Assembly: GCA_016235045.1 (NCBI GenBank)
Contig: JACRME010000008.1
Span: forward strand, 248,001 to 312,000
DNA from: Nitrosomonadales bacterium
GTDB taxonomy: Bacteria > Pseudomonadota > Gammaproteobacteria > Burkholderiales > Gallionellaceae
Direction of reading: 5' to 3'
DNA: 64,000 bases
The first letter of the stretch is position 1, and each line of letters starts with the position of its first letter. The position numbers and the translations under genes were made by a program. The notes beneath the pieces are model-generated. The model was not told the DNA's origin. It did not search any database and saw only the letters and a program-made list of their open reading frames with translations. This document shows, one piece after another, positions 25,287 to 35,177 of this stretch.

Positions 25287-28200
25287 ATGAATGCAATGCC
25301 CCCCACACAAACGACGGCAGAAGACGGCGCCGCCAAGTTCGCACCTTTGCCCAGGAACTGGGTGAAGCGCTGGGAACCGCTCCTTGCGTTCCTGCTGTTC
25401 GTCCTTATCGTGTTGCTGACCGGCGTCGCGCTTTTCCAGCGCTACAAGCAGCAGCTTACCCACGACGAACAGGCGTCGCTCGGCATCGTCTCGAAACTGA
25501 AGACTGCGCAGATCACCAACTGGATGGCCGAACGCAAAAGCGATGCGCAAGCCTTCCAGGACGATCCGTTGTTTGTGTCCGGGGTTGAACGCTGGCGGCA
25601 GCTTGGCTTCCCGAACGGCGAAATCAGGGCAACGCTGGCCGAACGCATGGCATTGATGCAGAATTCCCAGGCGCCGTTCGGCTGCACCGAGATCGCCCTG
25701 TTCGACGAAAAAGCCAGGTTGCGCCTGTCGACATCAAACGTGCCGGTAAAGGAAACCGAAAGGAAACTGCTGCTTGAAAGCATGCGTTCCGGGCAATTGC
25801 TCTTCTCCGACATCCACACGGAAAAACACGACGGCAACGGAAGGCTGGATATGAATTTTGCCGCTCCGCTGCGCTCCTTCGCCAACGGCAAGGAGCGCAC
25901 CATCGGCGCGATCCTGTTCTACTTCGATCCGCGCAGCTTCCTCTTTCCGCTCATCCGCTACTGGCCTTCGCCCAGCCCAAGCGCGGAAAGCCTGCTGGTG
26001 CGCCGCGAAGGAAACGAAGTCGTTTTCCTGAATGACCTGCGCCACGTTTCCAACCCGCCGCTTTCCCTGCGCCTGCCCTTGAGCAAAGAGCATCTGCCTG
26101 CGGCAATGGCGGCGCTGGGGCGGGAAGGAACCACGGAGGGACTGGATTACCGCAAAGTGCCGGTGGTCGGGGTGATCAACAAGGTTCCCGGCACCCCGTG
26201 GAAGATGATCAGCAAGATAGACCAGGCGGAGATCTATGCCTCCATCAACCGATTAGCCAAATGGCTGGCCGTGCTGCTGCTGGCCCTGATCGGGGTGGGC
26301 GGCGGCATCGCGGCCGTCTGGCAAAGGAACCAGCTCCGCAGCTTCCAGGCACTGGAGAAACAGCGCGAACAGGAACTCGAACGGAAAGTGCTCTCCCGGC
26401 ACCTGACCTACCTCTCCAAATATGCGAACGACATCATCCTGCTGGTGGACGGTTCGGGAAAAATCGTCGACTTCAACGACCGCGCCCTGGAAGCCTACGG
26501 CTATGCCGCGGAAGAGTTCCCGAACATGAGCATATTCGAATTGCGCAGGATCGAATTTATTTCCCAGGCGTTCGAGAATTTCAGGAAAATTCACGCGGCC
26601 GGCTCGTTGCGCTTCGAAGCCGTGCACACGCGCAAGAACGGAGAGGACTTCCCGGTGGAAGCCAGCGTGCGCGTGTTCGACATCGACGGAAGGAAATTCC
26701 AGCAAGCCATCATCCGCGACATCACCGAACGGAAGAATACGGAAGCGGCGCTCACCCGGCAAAGCGATTTCATCCGCCAGGTGATCGACAGCGATTCCAG
26801 CCTGATTTTCGTCAAGGACGCCGAGGGCAAATTCCTGCTTGCCAACAAGGCGATGGCGGAAAGCTATGGGCAAACCACCGAGAGCATCGTCGGAAAATAC
26901 AATTGGGAATTGACCGACGATACCGAACAGGTTGCGGAATTCGACCGCGACCACCATGAGGTAATCCACAGCCGCCAGACGCGCGAATCGCTCTACACGG
27001 CCACCCTTTCCGACGGCCGGGAGCACACGCTGCATACGATCAGGAAACCGTTGGTGCAGGGCGACGGCTCCATCAGCACGCTCACCGTCGCCATGGACAT
27101 TACCGACCTTACCGCCGCGGAAAACAAGTTGCGCAGGCTCAATCGCGCGCTCAAGCTGCTGGGCGAGTGCAATGCCGCCGTCGTGCACATCGACGATGAG
27201 GAACAACTGCTGGCGGAGATTTGCAGGCTGGCAGTCGAAACCGGCGGCTACCGCATGGCCTGGGTCGGTCTGGGCGAACACAACGCGGACAAGAGCGTGC
27301 TGCCGGTGGCGAAATATGGCCACGACGAAGGTTATCTCGACCTGGTAGACATCAGTTGGGCGGACTCCGAACGCGGACGCGGCCCCACCGGGACGGCGAT
27401 CCGGACGGGTGAAACCCAGGTCAATTCCAATTTCCGCACCAATGCCAAGATAGCCCCCTGGCGCGGAGCGGCATTGGCGCGCGGTTACCTGTCGAGCATC
27501 GCGCTGCCGCTCAGGAGCAACGGGAAATGCATCGGCGCGTTCACGATCTATGCCGAGGAAACCAACGCTTTCAACCCCGACGAAATCAAGCTGCTCGAAG
27601 AGCTCGCCGATAACATGGCCTTCGGGATTACGGCGCTGCGCGCGATTGCCTGGCGCAGCGCTGCCGTTGAAAAACTGCAGCAGAGCGAGGAGCTGTTCCG
27701 CTTCCTGACGGAAAACACGGCAGACATGGTGTTCCTGATGTCCATGCCGGGCCGGCACTTCGATTACGTCAGTCCCGCCTCGACCCGCCTGCTCGGCTAC
27801 ACGCCGGGAGAGCTCTACGATTCGCCTTCGCTGATACTCGGCCTGATTCATCCGGACAGCAAAGCCTATGTGGAACAGCAGTGGGAAAGAATCCAGTCCG
27901 GCGTGGTCGACCCCTACATCGAATTCAGCATCGCCCACCGGTCGGGCGAGCAGCGGTGGCTGAGCCAGCGCAATACGCCGATCTGGAGCATGGACGGCAA
28001 GGGAACCCTGGTTGCCCTGCAGGGCGTGATCAGCGACGTCACCGAGCGCAAGAAGGCGAAAACGCAGCTCGAAAACCAGCGCGTGCGCTTGCGCACCCTG
28101 GTGCAGACCATCCCGGACCTGATCTGGCTCAAGGATCCGGAGGGCGTCTACCTCAGCTGCAATCCCCAGTTCGAGCGCTTCTTCGGCGCGAAGGAAGCGG

Positions 28201-29906
28201 ACATTGTCGGCAAGACGGACTACGACTTCGTCGACGAGAAACTGGCCGACTTCTTCCGCCAGAAAGACCGGGAAGCGATGGCCGCCGGCAAGCCGAAACT
28301 CAACGAAGAGTGGGTCACTTATCCGGACAGCGGCCAGCGCGCGCTGCTGGAAACCATCAAGGTGCCCATGCGCGACGAGTCCGGACATCTGATCGGCGTG
28401 ATGGGCATCGCCCGCGACATCACCGCACGCAGGCAGGCCGAGGAAAGCGAAATTCGCCTGCGCCATATCCTGGACAACACGCTGGACATGATCTTCATCT
28501 TCCACCCTGGCACGCTGCGTTTTGCGTACATGAACAGGGGCGCGGTCGACAGCATCGGCTACAGCACCACCGAGTGGCAGCAGATGACCCCGCCGGACAT
28601 TTATCCGCTGATGTCGGAACAGGAGTTCCGCAAGTTCGTCGCCCCGCTCATCGCCGACCATAACCGGCTGCTCCGCTTCGAGACCCTGCACAAGACCAAG
28701 AACGGCTCGTTCGTCCCGGTCGAAGTGCAACTGCAGTTCATCCAGGAGCATGAAGAGGACGGCCTGTTTGTCGCCATCGTGCGGGATATTACCGAGCGCA
28801 AGCGTGCGGAAGAGGGATTGCAGAAGCAAAAAGACTTCATGCGGCAGGTCATAGACACCGACCCGAACCGGATCATGGTCAAGGACGCCAGCGGAAATAT
28901 TCTCCTGGCCAACCACAGCGCAGCGGCTGCCTATGGCATGCAGCCGCGGGATATGGTCGGCAGGAATCTTGCCGACATCATCCTGCCCCGCAAGACACTC
29001 GAGCAATTCCTGGACGCGGATCGCAAGGTGATCGAGGAAGGCAGCGACGTGAGCCAGATCGCAACGGTCACGCTGCCCAACGGCAAGAGCGGATGGCTGC
29101 TGACGCTCAAAAAGCAGCTCACCATGCCAAACGGAGGCTTGAGCGTACTGAGCATCTCGGTGGATATCACCCAGCAGAAACTTTCGGAAATCCAACTGGC
29201 GGAATCGTACAAGGAACTGCAGCAGCTATCTTTGTATCTGGAGAATGCCAGGGCGGACGAACGTGCCAGGATCGCGCTCCATCTGCACGATGAAATGGGA
29301 TCGACGCTTGCCGCGATGAAGATGCGGCTGGCCTGGCTCGCGTCAAAAATGCCGGCCGAATTGCCGCATCTTGCCGAAGAGGTCAGCCAGATCACCGAGC
29401 TGGTCGCCGGCGGCATCCACACCATGCACCGGATAGTCACCCAGTTGAGTCCGAACCTGCTGGGCGACATCGGGCTGATTGCGGCCATTGCCGACTATGT
29501 GAAAAAATTCAGCCAGCATGCCAATATCGATTGCATGCTTGACCTGCCCGAGGACGATTCGGTGCTGAATGCCGAACAATCCCTCACGGTGTTCCGCATC
29601 CTGCAGGAATCGCTGAACAACGTGGCCAAGCATTCGCAGGCCAGCAGGGTTGACATCGCGCTATCGCTGCGCGCCAGATCGCTGACGATGACGGTCAGGG
29701 ACAACGGCATCGGGTTTGACCCGTACCAGCGCAAGGAGCGATCCTTCGGTTTGCTCGGCATCCGCGAACGCGCCCTGATGGTGGGCGGGAAAGCCCGTAT
29801 TTACAGCAAGCCCGGCAGGGGAACCCGCGTAACGGTCAGCATCCCGATCCAATCCGGATTTATGTATGATTCCGACACCAATGCTGAAACCTTCATCCCA
29901 AATTAG
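25287..29906 (+). CDS. Giant multi-PAS/GAF sensor histidine kinase (NarX/UhpB type)
   Basis: A 1539-residue inner-membrane kinase. TM1 is at about 29-50, followed by a periplasmic sensor of roughly 275 residues and TM2 at 327-349. Cytoplasmic domains in order: PAS (370-490), PAS (491-615), GAF (622-785), PAS (799-922), PAS (935-1052), PAS (1055-1172), PAS (1177-1302), HisKA_3 with phospho-acceptor His1334 in LHLHDEMGSTL, and HATPase_c (1434-1522; QESLNNVAKHS, DNGIGFD). The start is uncertain (ATG 25287 or 25296). The next gene is a LuxR-type regulator, its evident partner. The ligand is unknown. Confidence 0.92.
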   Translation: MNAMPPTQTTAEDGAAKFAPLPRNWVKRWEPLLAFLLFVLIVLLTGVALFQRYKQQLTHDEQASLGIVSKLKTAQITNWMAERKSDAQAFQDDPLFVSGVERWRQLGFPNGEIRATLAERMALMQNSQAPFGCTEIALFDEKARLRLSTSNVPVKETERKLLLESMRSGQLLFSDIHTEKHDGNGRLDMNFAAPLRSFANGKERTIGAILFYFDPRSFLFPLIRYWPSPSPSAESLLVRREGNEVVFLNDLRHVSNPPLSLRLPLSKEHLPAAMAALGREGTTEGLDYRKVPVVGVINKVPGTPWKMISKIDQAEIYASINRLAKWLAVLLLALIGVGGGIAAVWQRNQLRSFQALEKQREQELERKVLSRHLTYLSKYANDIILLVDGSGKIVDFNDRALEAYGYAAEEFPNMSIFELRRIEFISQAFENFRKIHAAGSLRFEAVHTRKNGEDFPVEASVRVFDIDGRKFQQAIIRDITERKNTEAALTRQSDFIRQVIDSDSSLIFVKDAEGKFLLANKAMAESYGQTTESIVGKYNWELTDDTEQVAEFDRDHHEVIHSRQTRESLYTATLSDGREHTLHTIRKPLVQGDGSISTLTVAMDITDLTAAENKLRRLNRALKLLGECNAAVVHIDDEEQLLAEICRLAVETGGYRMAWVGLGEHNADKSVLPVAKYGHDEGYLDLVDISWADSERGRGPTGTAIRTGETQVNSNFRTNAKIAPWRGAALARGYLSSIALPLRSNGKCIGAFTIYAEETNAFNPDEIKLLEELADNMAFGITALRAIAWRSAAVEKLQQSEELFRFLTENTADMVFLMSMPGRHFDYVSPASTRLLGYTPGELYDSPSLILGLIHPDSKAYVEQQWERIQSGVVDPYIEFSIAHRSGEQRWLSQRNTPIWSMDGKGTLVALQGVISDVTERKKAKTQLENQRVRLRTLVQTIPDLIWLKDPEGVYLSCNPQFERFFGAKEADIVGKTDYDFVDEKLADFFRQKDREAMAAGKPKLNEEWVTYPDSGQRALLETIKVPMRDESGHLIGVMGIARDITARRQAEESEIRLRHILDNTLDMIFIFHPGTLRFAYMNRGAVDSIGYSTTEWQQMTPPDIYPLMSEQEFRKFVAPLIADHNRLLRFETLHKTKNGSFVPVEVQLQFIQEHEEDGLFVAIVRDITERKRAEEGLQKQKDFMRQVIDTDPNRIMVKDASGNILLANHSAAAAYGMQPRDMVGRNLADIILPRKTLEQFLDADRKVIEEGSDVSQIATVTLPNGKSGWLLTLKKQLTMPNGGLSVLSISVDITQQKLSEIQLAESYKELQQLSLYLENARADERARIALHLHDEMGSTLAAMKMRLAWLASKMPAELPHLAEEVSQITELVAGGIHTMHRIVTQLSPNLLGDIGLIAAIADYVKKFSQHANIDCMLDLPEDDSVLNAEQSLTVFRILQESLNNVAKHSQASRVDIALSLRARSLTMTVRDNGIGFDPYQRKERSFGLLGIRERALMVGGKARIYSKPGRGTRVTVSIPIQSGFMYDSDTNAETFIPN

Positions 29907-29916
29907 GAGTTGAACC

Positions 29917-30552
29917 GTGATCCGGGTACTAATCGTTGACGATCATGCCATCGTGCGCCAGGGGCTGCGGCGGATACTGGAGGAAGCCAAAGGAATGAAA
30001 GTGGGCGGCGAAGCCGCGAGCGGAATCGAAGCCTTGAAAATGCTGCGCGCCGAGAAATTCGACGTCATCCTGCTCGATATTTCGATGCCCGAAAAAAACG
30101 GGATCGACACCCTGAAGCTGATCATGGACCGGAACCGGGATGCCAAGGTGCTGATGCTGAGCATGTACCCCGAAGACCAGTACGCCGTCAGGCTGATGAA
30201 GGCGGGCGCTTCCGGCTACCTGACCAAGGAAACCGCGCCGGAACAGCTAGTCGAGGCAATCCGGGAAGTCATCGCGGGAAAAAAACACATCAGTTCCACA
30301 CTGGCCGAGTTGCTGCTCCAGGAATGCGGGCTCGATTCCGGAAAACCGCTGCACAAGACCCTGAGCGACCGGGAATATCAAGTATTGAGGATGATAGGCT
30401 CCGGAAAACAGGTATCCGAAATCGCCGACGTGCTGGCACTGAGCGTAAAGACCATCAGCACTTACCGCGCGCACATTCTCGAAAAAATGAAAATGAAAAA
30501 CAACGCGGAACTCACCTACTACGTGATGAACAATGGCTTGAAGGAAGAATGA
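29917..30552 (+). CDS. LuxR/NarL-type response regulator
   Basis: A 211-residue regulator. The receiver domain has the acidic pair Asp8-Asp9, phospho-acceptor Asp54 (ILLDISMP), Ser/Thr in MLSM and the lysine in YLTKE. The C-terminal HTH (LSDREYQVLRMIGSGKQVSEIADVLALSVKTISTYRAHILEKM) is of the GerE/LuxR type. The GTG start has AGGAG 8 bases upstream and lies 10 bases after the kinase stop, so it is one operon with that kinase. Target genes are not evident. Confidence 0.94.
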   Translation: MIRVLIVDDHAIVRQGLRRILEEAKGMKVGGEAASGIEALKMLRAEKFDVILLDISMPEKNGIDTLKLIMDRNRDAKVLMLSMYPEDQYAVRLMKAGASGYLTKETAPEQLVEAIREVIAGKKHISSTLAELLLQECGLDSGKPLHKTLSDREYQVLRMIGSGKQVSEIADVLALSVKTISTYRAHILEKMKMKNNAELTYYVMNNGLKEE

Positions 30553-30642
30553 TCGGAAGGGGTCGATTCCGGAATTGCCCGGCTGGAAAGACGAAGGGCG
30601 CAGCACCAAGCCGCGCCCTCCGTTCCCACTCCTCGTTGAATA

Positions 30643-30849
30643 TCAGGCTTTGACGTTGATAATCGCGCCCACCTTCTCGCCCTGCGTGTTAACCGTAGGC
30701 TGAACCGGCGCCTTCGCTGCAGCCGCCTTGGCCGCCTCTTCGCGTGCGCGCTCCTTGTCCTGCTCGGCTGCCCGCTCGGTGGGAGTTTGCGGTTGCGGTT
30801 GCACTTGGGAAACGTAATTGCTGCCGGAATTGACTGAATTAACCGCCAT
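30643..30849 (-). CDS. Small Gln/Ala-rich hypothetical protein
   Basis: A 68-residue protein (MAVNSVNSGSNYVSQVQPQ...) with a charged Ala/Glu/Lys helix in the middle and no signal peptide. AAGGAGAAGG lies before the ATG at 30849, a strong ribosome site that decides this start over an upstream ATG. It is convergent with the response regulator and 150 bases downstream of the TonB receptor. No homologous family is recognised. Confidence 0.6.
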   Translation of the reverse strand: MAVNSVNSGSNYVSQVQPQPQTPTERAAEQDKERAREEAAKAAAAKAPVQPTVNTQGEKVGAIINVKA

Positions 30850-30999
30850 GATCCTTCTCCTTCTCAACGGCCGCGGGAACAATCCCGCTTGTCTGATTAT
30901 TTATCGGCAGGCATCGGCGCAACTTTAGCCCTTTGTTCGCAAAGTCCACAACGATGCCGTGGTTGATCGACGCCCCCGGGGATATTTCCATCTCTACCG

Positions 31000-33213
31000 T
31001 CAAAACTCGGCCTGCACCCCGAACGAGAACGGCAGCACGAAAGCGGCCACCGGCTCGCGGCTGGTATAGCTGGCGTTGTAGCTGTAGCCGACGATGTCCT
31101 TGCGCTGATAGACGTTGTTCAACTCGAAGTAAGTATTGAATTTCCATTTGTTGAATACGTAGTTGCGATCCAGGCGCAGGTCGAGGCGATGGTAGACGGG
31201 CAGGGTTTCCGAATTGACGCCGGCGTAGACGGGAATGGGCCTGCCGTCGGCATACGTGCCGCTGGTGCCGATGACGGGCGTGAAGGGCGTGCCGGAGTGG
31301 TAGTTCCACTTGGCGCCGACCGACCACGCCTCCGTCAGTTTGTATGTTCCCACCAGCGTGGCATTGACCGGCTGGTCGTACTCGAAGCGGAACGATTCGC
31401 CCGTCACGTCGTTGCGGCGTTGCGATTTGGCGAGGTTGAGCACGAACCAGCCGGACAGCCGGTCGGTTTCCTCTTTCTTGATCAGCAGTTCCAGACCGTA
31501 CGCCTTGCCACTCGCCGCATTGATGTAGTTGAGTGCCGGGTCGCTGACCACCAGGTTGCCGAGCTTCTTGTAATACGTTTCGGCTTTCCAGTTCCAGTCC
31601 GCACTCACTTTATGCTTCACGCCCAGCACGCTGTGCTCGGCACGAATGTGATCCAGTTTGGGGTTGCCGAACACGCGCACCCATTGCCCGCCGCTCGGAT
31701 ACTGGTTATGCCGCCCCCATCCCGCGGTGAACAGGGTCTGTTCGCTCCACTCCCATTCGGCGCCGACACGCGGTTCGGTGTAGGACTTGTGCGCGTAGTA
31801 TTCCCGGCTGTGACGGATCCCGCCGATGAGCGTGACCTGCGCCAGCACGCGTTTGCGATCCTGCACCGAGACGCTCCACGCATTGGTAGCGATGGTCTCG
31901 CTGAGCTGCTCGCGCGGCGCGGACGACAGGTCGCAACCGGGATCGAACTGGGTGCAATTCACATTGATGAAATCCGCATCGATCCTGACTGCCGCATGGG
32001 CCAGCTCGCTGCCCAGCGAAAGTTCATGCCCCGCGCCCAGTTCGAAATGCACCCGTTCGCGCAGCAGGTAATTGTCCTGCGCCAGGTTCAGGGTGCCTGC
32101 TGTCCCGAGCATGCTGGAAGAGCGGTTGCCGGTGTGTTCGAACGACAGCGTGTTGTACGACCCGCCCGACAGCAGCGTATCCGCTACCGCCGCCTGCATC
32201 GAGCTCACGCTGGAAAAAGCGGAATCGCCGGCCAGCACCGGCTGCTTCTGCGCCGCTTCGGCGGCGGCATCCACTTTGAGCCTGAGCACGTCGGATGCAC
32301 CCTGCACATGAAACGTAAGCCGATTGGCATCGTTCAATTTCCACAGATACTTGCCTTGGTAGTCCCAATAATTCGGTATTTGCATGGTCATGCCTTTCTG
32401 CTCGACCTGCTTGACCAGCAGATCGATATAGCTGCGCCGCGCCGCAAAATAAAACGACTGGTCGTCGCTGCGCGGCCCCTCCACCAGAAAATTCGCGCCC
32501 ATCACATTGACATCCACCTTGCCGCCCAGCCGATCCTTGCGCGGCTCGCGCAATGCGACATCGATCACCGCCCCCGTCACCTCGCCGTAATGCGGGCCGA
32601 ACGCAGCGCTATACAGATTGAAGTCTTCGATCAGGTCGGCGTTGAACACGCTGATGCTGCCATAGTGGAACAGCTTGGGGATGGGCAAGCCGTCCACGTA
32701 ATAAGCGTTGTCGCCGGGACCGGAACCGCGCACCGCCGGCGCGCTGCTGCCGTTCACCGTGGCCACGCCGGGCAACGTCTGCAGGGCACGCAAGGGATCG
32801 CCGCTGGAGCCGGCGATCCGGCGCAACGCTTTACCGCTGATGGCGTTCTTGCTGACCTGGTCGGGGCTGCGCTCTGCCGTCACCACCATTTCGCCCAGGC
32901 TCTCGGGCACACGCAAATAAAATACCGGCGCAGGCAATGGCCCTCCTTCCGCCACCCTGACATCCAGCGTGGCGCTGATGCCGGAATTCGTCGCGATCAG
33001 GCTGTAGCTGCCCTCTGCGGGCAGCGTAATCCGGAAATTCCCCTTGGCATCGGAAACGGCGGCGGCGACGGCCTGCTCTTTCACCGTAACGACCACCCCT
33101 TGCAGGGGAGTACGCGTGCCTTTTTCCAGCACCGTGCCGTTGATCGCAAATTCTGCCGCCATCGCCGGCAGACTGGCGATCATCAACGCGGCAATCATTA
33201 TTTGTCGTGTCAC
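31000..33213 (-). CDS. TonB-dependent receptor with carboxypeptidase-like N-domain
   Basis: A 737-residue outer-membrane protein. After the signal peptide (cleavage near AMA) comes a carboxypeptidase-regulatory-like beta domain (FAINGTVLEKGTRTPLQGVVVTVKE...ITLPAEGSYSLIATNSG), then the plug (SPDQVSKNAISGKALRRIAGSSGDPLRALQTLPGVATVNGSSAPAVRGSGPGDNAYYVDGLPIP) and a barrel ending FGVQAEF. I chose GTG 33213, which has AAGGA at useful spacing; the upstream TTG is less likely. Substrate is unknown. The extra N-domain resembles that of Bacteroidetes-style receptors. Confidence 0.9.
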   Translation of the reverse strand: MTRQIMIAALMIASLPAMAAEFAINGTVLEKGTRTPLQGVVVTVKEQAVAAAVSDAKGNFRITLPAEGSYSLIATNSGISATLDVRVAEGGPLPAPVFYLRVPESLGEMVVTAERSPDQVSKNAISGKALRRIAGSSGDPLRALQTLPGVATVNGSSAPAVRGSGPGDNAYYVDGLPIPKLFHYGSISVFNADLIEDFNLYSAAFGPHYGEVTGAVIDVALREPRKDRLGGKVDVNVMGANFLVEGPRSDDQSFYFAARRSYIDLLVKQVEQKGMTMQIPNYWDYQGKYLWKLNDANRLTFHVQGASDVLRLKVDAAAEAAQKQPVLAGDSAFSSVSSMQAAVADTLLSGGSYNTLSFEHTGNRSSSMLGTAGTLNLAQDNYLLRERVHFELGAGHELSLGSELAHAAVRIDADFINVNCTQFDPGCDLSSAPREQLSETIATNAWSVSVQDRKRVLAQVTLIGGIRHSREYYAHKSYTEPRVGAEWEWSEQTLFTAGWGRHNQYPSGGQWVRVFGNPKLDHIRAEHSVLGVKHKVSADWNWKAETYYKKLGNLVVSDPALNYINAASGKAYGLELLIKKEETDRLSGWFVLNLAKSQRRNDVTGESFRFEYDQPVNATLVGTYKLTEAWSVGAKWNYHSGTPFTPVIGTSGTYADGRPIPVYAGVNSETLPVYHRLDLRLDRNYVFNKWKFNTYFELNNVYQRKDIVGYSYNASYTSREPVAAFVLPFSFGVQAEF

Positions 33214-33424
33214 GGCAATATGTCCTTCGGCTACCAAAGAGGCGGTATTCTAACCACGCGGCTCGTGTTTATCGCCAGCACGTTGCGATGAAACGACAAA
33301 ATTGCGGCGCCGGTTGTCCGCAACATTGCGGCAAAAAACGCCAACCGCCATAATGCGCGCCGGTTGAACAGACCCGTTTACCGCGTCGAATCGGCATTTA
33401 TCACCCCAAGCAAAGGAATCCAGA

Positions 33425-34936
33425 ATGACCGCCCCGCTCCTCATCGCCAAGAACGACACGCACGAGCTCGAATTGCTGCCGCAGATGGCCAACCGCCACG
33501 GCCTCATCACCGGCGCGACCGGCACCGGCAAGACCGTGACGCTGCAATCGCTGGCGGAATCGTTCAGCCGCATCGGCGTGCCGGTGTTCATGTCGGACAT
33601 CAAGGGCGACCTCTCCGGCATCTCGAAAACCGGCGGCGGCAACGCCAAGGTGCAGGCGCGCGTCGAACAACTGCAACTGGAAGGCTTCGAGCACCGCGCC
33701 TACCCGGTCACGTTCTGGGACGTGGAAGGCAAACAGGGGCATCCGGTGCGCGCCACCGTGTCCGACATGGGGCCGCTGCTGCTGGGACGTATGCTGAATT
33801 TGAACGACACACAGCAGGGCGTGCTCACGCTGGTGTTCAAGATCGCCGACGACGACGGCATGCTGCTGCTCGACTTCAAGGACCTGCGCACGATGGTGCA
33901 GCATGTCGGCGACAACGCCAAGGACTTCACCACCGAATACGGCAACATCTCCGCCGCCAGCATCGGCGCGATCCAGCGTGGGCTGCTGGAACTTTCCAGC
34001 CAGGGCGCGGAGCAGTTCTTCGGCGAGCCGATGTTGAACATCGACGACCTGATGCAGACCGACAGGGGTGCTGGCATGGTCAACATCCTCGCCGCCGACA
34101 AGCTCATGCAATCGCCCAAGGTGTATTCGACCTTGCTGCTGTGGCTGCTTTCCGAACTGTTCGAGAACCTGCCCGAGGCGGGCGACCTGGAGAAGCCCAA
34201 GCTGGTGTTTTTCTTCGACGAGGCGCATTTGCTGTTCAACGATGCACCCGCCGCGCTGGTCGACAAGATCGAGCAGGTCGTGCGCCTGATCCGTTCCAAG
34301 GGCGTGGGCGTGTACTTCGTCACGCAGAATCCGGCCGACGTGCCGGACAAGATTTTGAGCCAGCTCGGCAACCGCGTGCAGCATGCCTTGCGCGCGTTCT
34401 CGGCGCGCGACCAGAAAGCGGTGCGCGCCGCCGCCGAGACCATGCGCGACAACCCCGAGCTGGACGAGCAGGCCGCCATCACCGAACTCGGCGTGGGCGA
34501 GGCGCTGGTCTCGCTGCTCAACGAAAAAGGCACACCCACCATCGTCGAGCGCGCGCTCATCGTGCCGCCGCAGGCGCACATCGGACCGATCTCCGAAAGC
34601 GAGCGCGCCGCCATCATCCAGTCGTCGCTGCTGGCCGGGCATTACGAAAAGACCATCGACCGCGAATCGGCGTACGAGATCATCAAGGGACGCACGGAAG
34701 AAAAACAGCTCGAAGCGGAAAAAACTGCACCCGCCGCCGAAGCGGGCGGCAGCGTGATGGACGGCCTGCTCGGCGGTCTGTTGGGTGGAGGCAACGGCCG
34801 TCGCCAGAGCGCGGGCGAAGCACTGGTAAAGAGCGTGGTGCGCACCGTCGGCGCCGAGGTGGGACGGCAACTGGTGCGCGGTGTGTTGGGTTCGCTTATG
34901 GGCGGTTCCACCGGCACCCGCAGCCGTCGCCGATAA
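33425..34936 (+). CDS. HerA-like ATPase, DUF853 (YjgR) family
   Basis: A 503-residue P-loop ATPase. Walker A is GATGTGKT (residues 30-37), Walker [14 protein letters not shown], and the sensor segment is [14 protein letters not shown]. The C-terminus has a glycine-rich low-complexity stretch ([14 protein letters not shown]) and a basic tail GTRSRRR. The family is related to HerA/FtsK DNA-pumping ATPases, but the cellular role of YjgR proteins is not established. It is monocistronic and followed by a palindromic repeat. Confidence 0.9.
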   Translation: MTAPLLIAKNDTHELELLPQMANRHGLITGATGTGKTVTLQSLAESFSRIGVPVFMSDIKGDLSGISKTGGGNAKVQARVEQLQLEGFEHRAYPVTFWDVEGKQGHPVRATVSDMGPLLLGRMLNLNDTQQGVLTLVFKIADDDGMLLLDFKDLRTMVQHVGDNAKDFTTEYGNISAASIGAIQRGLLELSSQGAEQFFGEPMLNIDDLMQTDRGAGMVNILAADKLMQSPKVYSTLLLWLLSELFENLPEAGDLEKPKLVFFFDEAHLLFNDAPAALVDKIEQVVRLIRSKGVGVYFVTQNPADVPDKILSQLGNRVQHALRAFSARDQKAVRAAAETMRDNPELDEQAAITELGVGEALVSLLNEKGTPTIVERALIVPPQAHIGPISESERAAIIQSSLLAGHYEKTIDRESAYEIIKGRTEEKQLEAEKTAPAAEAGGSVMDGLLGGLLGGGNGRRQSAGEALVKSVVRTVGAEVGRQLVRGVLGSLMGGSTGTRSRRR

Positions 34937-34944
34937 CAGGTAGG

Positions 34945-35022
34945 GCGGGTTAGCGACAGCGTAACCCGACATCGTGAGATTGAGCGGCGGCAAAGTCGGG
35001 TTACGCTGTGCTAACCCGACCT
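34945..35022. repeat. REP-like inverted repeat (GGGTTA...TAACCC)
   Basis: Arm 34945-34970 and arm 34995-35022 are imperfect reverse complements, each containing GGGTTA and TAACCC halves so that each arm can also fold alone. Related GGGTTAGCG-type palindromes are common intergenic repeats in proteobacteria. It occupies most of the gap before the GGDEF-EAL gene. Confidence 0.8.
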
Positions 35023-35177
35023 GCAGTGTGGCTTTGTCCGGTAACGCAAAAACGATCCGTGCGGAAAGGTGTAGAATTTCCCTCGATCATTGCAGTCAAC
35101 CGATTTCCGGCCGACAGCGCCGGAACGACATAACAAGAACGCGATCTGCTGCAAACCGGGAGGCGGTGAGAGTTGGC

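Noticed and set aside
26253-29195. 980-codon open frame antisense to the multi-PAS kinase
   Set aside because: It lies fully within the kinase gene on the opposite strand; its His/Asp/Val-rich composition is the usual antisense shadow of GC-rich coding sequence and it has no domain or ribosome site.
30588-30620. Terminator between the response regulator and the small minus gene
   Set aside because: GGGCGC/GCGCCC can pair but the loop is long (about 11 bases) and no T run follows on either strand.
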